Of a stretch of 64,000 nt of DNA, positions 55,816 to 64,000 are shown piece by piece. The stretch spans positions 56,582,619 to 56,646,618 of the forward strand of contig CM043952.1 of the NCBI GenBank assembly GCA_014529385.2, read 5' to 3'. The position numbers were made by a program, and so were the translations under genes. The notes under the pieces were generated by a model that saw only the letters and a program-made list of their open reading frames with translations, ran no database searches and had not been told where the DNA came from. The DNA is from Adiantum capillus-veneris. Its lineage: Eukaryota; Streptophyta; Polypodiopsida; Polypodiales; Pteridaceae. The first letter of the stretch is position 1; every line of letters starts with the position of its first letter.

Positions 55816-58800
55816 AAACCCTATGGCCCTAGGGTCATAGGATCTCTAATTGGAATAGAGAGAAACCTATGATCTTAGGGCTAGAGGGTGGCCTATGTAT
55901 CAAAGAGCATTTAAGCCATTCAAGGGCACCTACATAGGCAGCATGGCAACCCTAGGGCCATATGATCTCTAATTGGAATACATAGCAACCTATGGCCCTT
56001 GATATTCTACATTGGCCCCCTATGGCCCTAGAGCCATAGGATCTCTCATGGGAAACCTATGGACCTAGAATCAAAGGGTGGCCTAGGTGTCAATCTAAAA
56101 GCTCTCAAAGAGCATTCAGACCATTCAAGGGCAGTTGCATATGCACCATGCCAGCCCTAGGGCCATAGGATCTCTGATTGGAATAGAGGAAAATATATGG
56201 TCCTTGAGCTTATACATTGGCACCCTATGTCCCTAGAGTCATAAGATCTCTCATTTGGATAGAGAAAAACCTATGGCCCTAGGACTGTAGGGTGGCTTAG
56301 GTGTCAATATAAAAGCTCTCAAAGAGAATTTAAGCCATTCAAGGGCACCTACATATGCACCATGGTAGCCCTTTAATTGGAATAGAGGGCAATCTATAGC
56401 CCTTGAGCTTCTACATTGACACCCTATGGATCTCTCATTAGAATAGAGGAAAACCTATGGCCCTAGGATGTGAGGGTCACCTAGGTGTCGATGTAAAAAC
56501 TCTCAAAGAACATTTATACCATCTAAGGACACCTACATATGCACCATGGTAGCCCTATGGCCCTAGGGTCATATGAGCAACCTATGGCCCTTGAGCTTTT
56601 ACATTGGCACCCTACGTCCCTAGTGCCATAGGATCTCTCATTAGAATAGAGGGAAACCTATGGCCCTAGGACGTGAGGGTCATCTAGGTGTCAATGTAAA
56701 AGCTCTCAGAGAGCATTTAGGCTATTCAAGGACACCTACATATGCATCATGGAAGCCTTATGGCCCTAGGACCATAGGATCTCTAATTAGAATAGAGGGC
56801 AACCTATGGCCCTTGACCTTATACATTGGCACCCTATGGCCCTAGAGCCATAGGGTCTCTCATTAGAACAAAGGGCTACCTATATCCCTAGGGCCAGATA
56901 ATGGCCTATGTGTCAATGTAAAAGCTCTCAAAGAGAATTTAGGCCATTCAAGGGCACCTACATATGCACCATGACATCCCTAGGGCCATAGGATCTCTCA
57001 ATCCAATAAAGAGCAACCTATGGCCCTTGAGCTTATACATTGGCACCATATGGCCCTAAGGCCATGTAATCATAATAGTGGGCAACCTATGGTCCTTGAG
57101 CTTATACATTGGCACTATATGGCCCTATGGCCATGTAATCATAATAGTGGGCAACCTATGGCCCTAGGCCTAGAGGGTGGCCTATGTGTCAATGTAAAAG
57201 CTCTCAAAGACCAATCTCAAAGAGAAGTAATTCAAGGGCACCTACATGGGCACCATGGCAGCCTTATGGCCCTATGGCCATAGGATCTCTAATTGGAATA
57301 GAGAAAAACCAATGGTGCTTGAGCTTCTACATTGGCACCCTATGACCCTAGAGCCATAGGTTCTCTCATTAGAATAGAGAGCAACCTATGGCCCTAGGGT
57401 CAAAGGGTGACCTAGGTGTCAATGTAAAAGCTCTCAAAGAGCATTTAGGCTATTTAGGGCACCTACATATGCACCATGGAAACTTTATGGCCCTAGTGCC
57501 ATGGGATCTCTCATTGGAATAGGGGGCCACCTATGACCTCTGAGCTTATACATTGAAACCCTATGTCCCTAGAGCCATAGGATCTCCTATAGCCCTATGG
57601 CCCTAGGGCCATAAGATCTCTCATTGGAATAGAGGCCAACCTTTGGCTCTTGAGCTAATACATTGGAACCCTATGGCTCTAGGGCCATAGGATCTCACCA
57701 TGGAATAGAGGGAAACTTATGGCCCTAGGGCTAGAGGGTGGCCTAGGTCTCAATATGAAAGCTCTCAATAGGCATTTAGGCCATTCAAGGGCACCTACAT
57801 ATGCACATGGAAACTCTATGGCCCTAAGATCATATGATCTCTTATTGAAATAGAGGGAAATGTATGGCCTTTGAGCTTATACATTGGCACCCTATGGTAC
57901 TAAGGCCATATGATCTCTCATCAGAATAGAGGGAAACCTATGGCCCTAGGGCCATATGGTGGCCAAGAAGGGCAATGTAAAAGCTCTCAAAGAGAATTTA
58001 GGGCCATAGGATCTCTCATTGGATTTGAGGGAAACCTTTTGCCCTTATACATTGGCACCCTATGGCCCTGGGGCAATAGGATCTTTGATAAAAATAGAGG
58101 GAAACTTATGGCCCTAGGGTCAGAGGGTGGCCTAAGTGTCAATGTAAAATCTCCCAAAGAGCATTTAGGCCATTTAAGGGCACCTACATGGGCACCATAG
58201 CAACCCTAGGGCCATAGGATCTCTAATTGGAATAGAGGGCAACACATGGCCCTTGAGCTACTACATTGGAATCCTATGGCCCTAGGCCATATGATCTTTC
58301 ATTAGAATAGAAGGAAACCTAAAGCCCTATGGCCAGAGGGAGGGTGGTCTAGGTGTCAATGTAAAGGCTCTCAAAGAGCATTTAGGCCATTGAAGGGCAC
58401 CTACATATGAGCCATGGTAGCCCTAAGGCCATAGAATATGCCATTGCAATAGAGGGAAACCTATGGCCCTAGGGTCAAAGGGTGGTCTAGGTGTCAATGT
58501 AAAAGCTCTTGAAGAGCATTTAGGCTATTTAGGGCACCTACATATGCACCATGGCAGCTTCATGGCACTAGGGCCATAGGATCTCTCATTGAAACAGAGG
58601 GCAACCTATGACACTTGAGCTTACATCAAAATAGAGGGAAACCTATTTCCCTATGGCCACAGGATCTCTAATTGTAATAGAGGTCAAACCTATGGCTCTT
58701 GAGCTTATACATTGGAACCCTATGGCCTTAGGGCCATAGGATCTCACATCTAAATAGAAGGCAACCTATGGCCCTAGGGCTAAAGGGTGGCCAGTAAGGG

Positions 58801-59084
58801 CAATATAAAAGCTCACAAAGAGCGTTTAGGGTTTCACATTTGAATAGAGGGAAACCTATGGCCCTAGGGCCATATGGTGGCCAAGAAGGGCAATGTAAAA
58901 GCTCTTAGAGAGAATTTAGGGCCATAGGATCTCTCATTGGAATAGAGAGAAACATTTGGTCCTAGGGCCATATGGTGGCCAAGAAGGGAATTGTAAAAGC
59001 TCTCAAAGAGAATTTAGGGCCATAGGATCTCTCATTGGAATAGAGGGAAACCTTTGGCCCTTATACATTGGCTCCTATTGCCCC
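55816..59084. repeat. Degenerate tandem repeat array with palindromic core
   Basis: About 3.3 kb made of a higher-order unit of roughly 200-230 bp, with about 12-15 decayed copies. Each unit holds two related sub-units of about 47 bp (CCTATGGCCCTAGGGCCATAGG then ATCTCTCATTGGAATAGAGG), a CTTATACATTGGCACC spacer, and a longer part (GTGTCAATGTAAAAGCTCTC ... GGGCACCTACATATGCACC). The core TATGGCCCTAGGGCCATA is a perfect 18-bp palindrome (for example 57596-57613). Copies differ by many substitutions and indels, so the array is old. There is no coding role: frames through it are broken. Confidence 0.95.
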
Positions 59085-60240
59085 TACAAAAGCAGGGGGA
59101 TCGGGAAATGTATGCTTATGATGGTTTTCTAGGCTAGAACGTCTCCATAGTGGGCTAAGTAAGTTGCAAAGTTGAGGTGTTGAGAATGGAGTACTTTGCA
59201 GATCCCCAATAGATATGGCACATACAAATGGGTGGTTAGAGCTGATGGCAGTAGATAGACTTGAAGTGCTCAAGTTGCGGTGCATGCCAGACTTCTTGGA
59301 TCGTCAATTGGAGCTCAGTGGGCAAGCAAGTTACGATCAGTTAGAGTTTTGTAAGGGGCCAATTGTGTGGTAGTTTGACCGCCTCAGTAGGCATGTCATC
59401 TGGAGTCTTTTTTGGGCTTGCCAGTGTTCTAGACGAGAGTGTGCACTGTATGGATTCAACAAGAGTTGGCGGCTTGCCAGTCTGGGTCTCGGACAGCAAG
59501 ATACGGCAAGTTGAAGCTAGGAGCAGGTGCCAAGAAAGTAAGTGCATATAATTTTTTTCAAAGTTCGAGCACGTTGTTTGATGTCATGATGAGGCCCAAA
59601 TGCGGGGTGAATGAGGGGGATCAAGGTTCAAGACATGAGCTTCCGGTTGAGCTTTACGGCTCGTGCATGTATTGGTGAGCAAGGGTTGGTAACACTTTGC
59701 AATGTGGTGAATTTTTTTGGATTTTATGGGGTTTAATGAGATTTTCTAGCCCACAACAAAAGGGTGGATCGTCTGGGGAGCACCACGTGGCAAGGCACTG
59801 AGCCCATATGTGGAAGCGGAGCCTGGAGTGCATGATATATAAGTTGGGCCATTGCCCTCATTCTAGAGAAGGAGAAAGAGGAAGGAGCTCCCTCTTGTGT
59901 TGGTATTGTGTGTGGAAGTGGTTGGTGGTATGAGCTGTGAAATGTGCATGGGTGGCTGATCTCGACAAGTGCAAGTGTGTGATGCCGATGGTGTAAGACC
60001 GAGTGCGGGTTTTCTTGTGGTGAGCATGTTGGTGTGTTGGTTTGTGTGTAGAGGGTGGTCTGCTCGTGGAAGTGTGAAGTTTTGAAGGTGTTTTTTGAGA
60101 GAACAAGGGTGTTGTGAATGCCTTGAGCTATAGAGAGGCCTTGTGTTGTAACTTGGGTGTGTTCCCCCATTACCCCTCTCCAACCAAATGAAGTTTATTC
60201 AAAATACGGCTTGATCATGTTTATCCCAACAAAGTGTTTC
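59085..60240. other. Intergenic, possible LTR or promoter DNA, not resolved
   Basis: A TATA-like GATATATAAG at about 59829 and GT-rich leader-like DNA after it (59880-60170) look like promoter or LTR sequence. I find no partner copy, TG...CA boundary or protein motif to support an element. Confidence 0.3.
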
Positions 60241-60249
60241 CTCCAGCAA

Positions 60250-62085
60250 GGATATCGCACATGCCACCAACTTAGCCAATAATTCTGCCACTATGCCAGA
60301 GACTCAGCACCTCGTATATTTCTATAAAAGCTAGTTACTTCATCCTCACTTTTTGCACAATGCCATAATTCACGCAAACGCTTGTGCTCATCTTGGAAAT
60401 TCTTATGTACATAATGAGTAGTTTGAATTTTGCAAGCTTTTCTCCTAGTGAAATAAACGTGAAAGCTCTCGACCCTCCATAACATTGTTGGGCACATCGT
60501 TAAGCGGACTACTCTCTAGTTTGCTTCTACCTCATCGGCCATGAATCCTCTAAAATCAATTGGACGATGTTTGTTGTCAAGTAGCACGACATTCATCATT
60601 TCCCAAAACATGATTTGTGTGTCCGTGTCTTCTTGTTTCATCTCACATATAGAAATAGTTTGCATTTCTTGAACTCTGCATAGGTACATGATTGCTCAAT
60701 GGCTTAGATAAACAAAAAAGATTCATAGCTTACTTAGAAAAGACTTACGCATGATTGTACACATATGATTCCATTGTTGTCTAGCTCACAACCCTACATA
60801 CGTGGTCAAAGAAAACCCAACTTCTTTGCAAGTTTCCATCCCCATCTTGTCACATTCTATTAACTAGCTCAACACCTAATCCATGACCACATGTCGACAT
60901 TTTGAACACGCAACATCTTTTGTTTAGGATGTATGCACCACCCTCGAAATAGCATGCCATGGAAATACTTGTACCTGCATATGTTCTTCAACCTGAGAAA
61001 TTGAGACTCCGCCCCAATTCCAACCCTTGTAGTAGTGGCTTCTTTCATCATGGGCTTAAATCTAAAAATGCATTTACTATATTACTATCAAATTGTATGC
61101 GCATTGATTCTTCTCTTACGGGAATTGAAAGATTACCTTTGTGTATGGATCAATAGTCTCATCTCTTCCAAGATCGAGAGAAGTTCATTGTTGTTTAGCT
61201 ATTCTCCATTTTCATGAATGATTGCTCCCATTACCATTTTTTTTGCAAGATTTAGTTGCAAATGCCTAGGGCCAGTCGTAGGTATTTCAAAACCCACATA
61301 GGAAACAAGCTCTCTCGTCCGTTTGGATTGTAGATCGGAACATACCTTGGGTGGTTGTGACTTTTAAGATGGATCAACAAATGGGTCCAGTTGTTCTCAG
61401 TGAGTAAGTAATAAATAGTGCAAGGGCATTCTCGAAGTAGAACTGAATTTTCCCACAATGAAAGCACTTTAGAGTTTTGTCTATCAAGGTTAACATACCC
61501 ATGGACGCAATTGACATCATCAACTTTCTCGTCCCATGATGTTTCATTTGGTTGTAAGTTTATTTCTCTGATGGGGCATGTACCATTGTTACAGATGAAG
61601 TATCCACCACATTTACTTTGCATGCTGATAGCTGGATACTTCATTCTTGATTGTACAGGTTTCACCCACCAATGTCCATCATACATTTGCTACATTCCAA
61701 CCATTTTAGAATCATCATATGGAACAGGATCTAGCTCATAGATGCAATTACCGTTATATTTTAGACAAGCTTTCAGATAGCTCTACCATTTCTACATTTC
61801 GAGTTGAGATAAAATTCCCAAAATTTTGGCTGAAACACCAGGAGGAGTCTCATAGATAGGAATGAGTCCAAAATGAATTGGAACTGATCCCCAAATGATA
61901 CACCATCTTCCATTTGGGTTTGTATTTCTCCCTGAGGGGTAGACAAGATTGCAAAGATATCAGTATAACAACACCCCCCAAGATCTCTAGGGTTGACCAT
62001 TGCAAACTTTGCTAGACAATCCATATTGACGCAACATAAATTGTATCCAAAAACAAACTAATCTTGCCGGTTGAAGAAGAAGCCA
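60250..62085 (-). pseudogene. Unidentified transposase-like gene, decayed
   Basis: Minus strand, N- to C-terminus from about 62085. Block 1 (62060-61773) reads FVFGYNLCCVNMDCLAKF then VNPRDLGGCCYTDIFAIL and SFGDQFQFILDSF. Block 2 (61686-61252) is Cys-rich: MYDGHWWVKPVQSR, CGGYFICNNGTCPIRE, CPCTIYYLL, then THLLIHLKSHNHPRYVP. Block 3 (60560-60291) reads NVVLLDNKHRPIDFRGFMAD then EVEANWRVVRL and ends FYRNIRGAESLA. A Cys-rich region, an HNHP-type motif and a D...GFMADE...W block together look like a DNA-transposon protein (MULE-like or related) known from non-seed plants, but I cannot name the family. Many stops; no terminal repeats seen. Confidence 0.45.
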
Positions 62086-62205
62086 TGTCTCTAGGAATGG
62101 TGGTTGATTGAAATTTGTTAAAACTTAACTAAGAAGGTGTTAGGACATATATCTTTCTTTCGATTATATCCATCTCCCCCTTCAAGCATAATCTCTCTTG
62201 CCGAG

Positions 62206-62658
62206 ATGTCTTCCTTTTCAAATGAATCAGGAGGTGGGACCTCTCTCAAGTTCAAGCATATTTTGACCTTCTTCAAAACCAACAAGTATGAAGCCCAGAT
62301 TTATGTGGATCCTAACGAGGAGTTTGTAGTGAAGATATATGACCATACCGTCGAGTTTGAAGAGGAGGTAAGGGCCAACAAACATGACAACTTCTATATG
62401 GACCAAAACGAGGTGCAATACCTCAAGATACAGGATCCTGATTCAGTAGACAAATGGGGATTGGAGGTTAATACTCTAATTCCTAATACGGTTGTGAAAT
62501 TAGGACCTCCTATGCTCAAATTAGAAGGCTATGACTTGATAGATACCAAACCTTTGAAAGGCATACCCACGAATAACCCTAGGCTTGGAGTCGATTGTTG
62601 GGAAGCCAACAATGTCATAATTCGATCTGGACCACACATGACAAACCAGGATAATTGA
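62206..62658 (+). CDS. Gypsy-F upstream ORF of unknown function
   Basis: 151 codons from ATG 62206 (MSSFSNESGGGTSLKFKHIL) to TGA 62658. Acidic and soluble: IYVDPNEEFVVKIYDHTVEF, then WGLEVNTLIPNTVVKLG. No membrane segment or known motif is seen. A following frame-broken stretch (about 62755-62925, TSKEIELTKY, VITEMVHETEQYVSPND) and the gag block at 63.1 kb suggest it is the N-terminal part of one retroelement polyprotein whose later parts have frameshifts. Chosen start: first ATG of the frame after an in-frame stop region. What it does is unknown. Confidence 0.5.
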   Translation: MSSFSNESGGGTSLKFKHILTFFKTNKYEAQIYVDPNEEFVVKIYDHTVEFEEEVRANKHDNFYMDQNEVQYLKIQDPDSVDKWGLEVNTLIPNTVVKLGPPMLKLEGYDLIDTKPLKGIPTNNPRLGVDCWEANNVIIRSGPHMTNQDN

Positions 62659-63059
62659 CACCCTTGAAGATAGTGTATATTTTTAAGATCAAGGAGAAGG
62701 GCTTAGCAGAACTACCGATCCATCTCTTTAGGGATTGTTATAACAATAATTTTGTTATGATGACTTCGAAGGAGATTGAGCTGACTAAATACTAGGGACA
62801 TTCGGTCCAAGAAGTGATTACGGAAATGGTACATGAAACTGAACAATATGTAAGCCCAAATGATACAGTCTATGATAGCATGTTCAATCAAAGTGGAAGT
62901 ATAGCTTGGGGGCAGCCACCTCAATGATGGAACCAAGGGTAGAAATGAAGAAACCACCTATAGTAGGGAAAGAATGGGTGACACTAGGACAAGGAGAGGT
63001 CCACATGAGTCACATCTACCAAACAGCTCGTTTGAAGGCTTAATGGGAGAAACACCAAC

Positions 63060-64000
63060 TAGAAGAGAGAGAGACAGTGGATGCTGAGCATAACCGTAGA
63101 GTCAGACTAGCAGACTTTCAAAAATGGGTCAAAAAATACAGCAGATCAAGGGATCCATATGACCACTTAGCCAGCTTTAGACAGGTTTTGAGAGCTAAGT
63201 GCATAACCGACTTCCATACACAGTTTGAGGCATTTGGGATGACCTTAGAGGAAAAAGCTTTAACTTGGTTCCAGACCATACCTCATGGGTTGATAATCGA
63301 TTTACCAACTTTGGCAATGAGATTTGTTGCTGGTTGTTCTAAAATGTAAATAAAGCATAGTACGGTGGCATAAATCTATAATTTCAAACAAAAACAAGGA
63401 GACAATGTGAGTCGGATGAGACAATATATAGACAGATGTTCAGAGTGGGGGATTCCAACTGAGGAAAGACTTGTCTCATTGTTTTTAAAGGGACTATTAA
63501 ACAAAGGTTCTCATGTTATTTTGTATAGCAAGAAACACATGACTTGGGAAGCGTGCAGTTTGGATGCGATTGACTTGACTGATAATTGCAAGATCTTCAA
63601 TGAGGAGAGAGTGCTAAAGATACACAGAGTGAGCGAACTACATCCACCATGCCAACACAAGTAGGACCAAATGTTACAGCTCCTGCCAGTGCTATAGAGG
63701 TGCTTAAACACATGAACGATATGATGACCAACATGCAAAGGATGCCTATAAGAGGCTCGGGACAGGGACCAAATCATGGACAGCCTATGGGACAACAAAG
63801 ACAATTGAAATGGATTGCTATTGAAGGAAAATGGACAAATCATGAGACAAACAAGTGCTACTACAAGCCCAAATATGACAAAAATTTCCAATATGTGTCA
63901 ATGAGGCCACAAGGATAACCCATGTATATATATCCTCCAAATGTGGCACCAATGCAAATATCGCCTATGAATATGGAGTGACCACAACTAGTATTAGGCC
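63060..64000 (+). pseudogene. Gypsy-F gag, running off the window
   Basis: Gag core: RDPYDHLASFRQVLRAKCIT, EEKALTWFQTIPHGLI, a stop at 63347-63349 and another near 63373, then FKQKQGDNVSRMRQYIDRCS, RLVSLFLKGLL and AC-x-LDAIDLTDNC. This is the PF03732-type retrotransposon gag pattern (D-x-x-H...F...A-x-x-WF...F-x-Q...L-x-x-Y...F-x-x-GL). It is followed in a third frame (63649-63918) by MNDMMTNMQRM and a knuckle-like block KWTNHETNKCYY. No ATG precedes the core. Protease and RT would lie beyond 64000. Confidence 0.82.

Noticed and set aside
55816..59084. CRISPR-like or centromeric array
   Set aside because: Units are about 200-230 bp, diverged, with no unique spacers, in a plant nuclear context. 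A centromeric role cannot be judged from one decayed array.
59700..60235. LTR with TATA box at 59829
   Set aside because: No second copy, no TG...CA boundary with target duplication and no adjacent primer site.

Overview
This window looks like a piece of a large, transposon-rich nuclear genome of a land plant. Evidence: one ordinary plant gene with short GT-AG introns (a two-RRM, glycine-rich hnRNP-type protein, 39.1-40.8 kb, minus strand), tRNA-Met primer sites typical of plant LTR retrotransposons, a CACTA/En-Spm remnant, a pentatricopeptide-repeat scrap and long TC/GA/TA microsatellites. The mixture (fungal-like Ty3 element, this style of LINE, PPR debris) suggests a non-seed plant such as a fern. 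That is an inference, not proven. I found no bacterial, organellar or CRISPR sequence.

Layout. 0.3-1.1 kb: CACTA ORF remnant cut by Copia-1 (minus, 1.1-4.4 kb, 5' end lost). 4.45-4.58 kb: a cluster of inverted AGCGACG motifs. 4.6-8.6 kb: Gypsy-A, a decayed Ty3 polyprotein that reads like fungal elements. 8.6-13.3 kb: mostly non-coding, with two tRNA-derived Pol III-like cassettes, one inside an inverted repeat. 13.3-14.1 kb: PPR scrap beside a solo LTR. 14.3-17.6 kb: LINE pieces (RT part, (TC)82, then an endonuclease part). 18.9-23.1 kb: Gypsy-B, truncated before integrase. 23.8-30.0 kb: a solo LTR (TSD TCCAC) split by Gypsy-C, a 5.1-kb element with 1.5-kb LTRs. 31.2-35.5 kb: Gypsy-D (minus), a gag-protease element with an acidic ORF where RT should be. 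30.1 and 37.6 kb: two copies of a MITE with 9-bp target duplications. 39.1-41.4 kb: the host RNA-binding gene in a quiet pocket. 41.8-42.2 kb: a protease scrap.

42.3-54.8 kb: Gypsy-E, a very large gag/protease element with four CCHC-type knuckles and two separate retropepsin-like domains but no RT or integrase. A nearly intact Copia-2 (46.0-51.2 kb, TSD ACTTT) sits inside its gag. 55.2-55.7 kb: a transposase-like scrap. 55.8-59.1 kb: a degenerate tandem array built on a palindromic GGCCCTAGGGCC core. 60.2-62.1 kb: an unidentified, decayed transposase-like gene (minus). 62.2-64 kb: Gypsy-F gag, running off the window.

The elements do not form one pathway. The window is a record of successive insertions into one another. 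Clear relative ages can be read: Copia-2 is younger than Gypsy-E, and Gypsy-C is younger than the solo LTR it splits. The items most worth a second look are the dual-protease Gypsy-E, the fungal-like Gypsy-A, the in-frame TAG shared by both Copia copies, the PIP-box-like motif at the LINE C-terminus, the palindromic satellite and the unidentified transposase-like gene.
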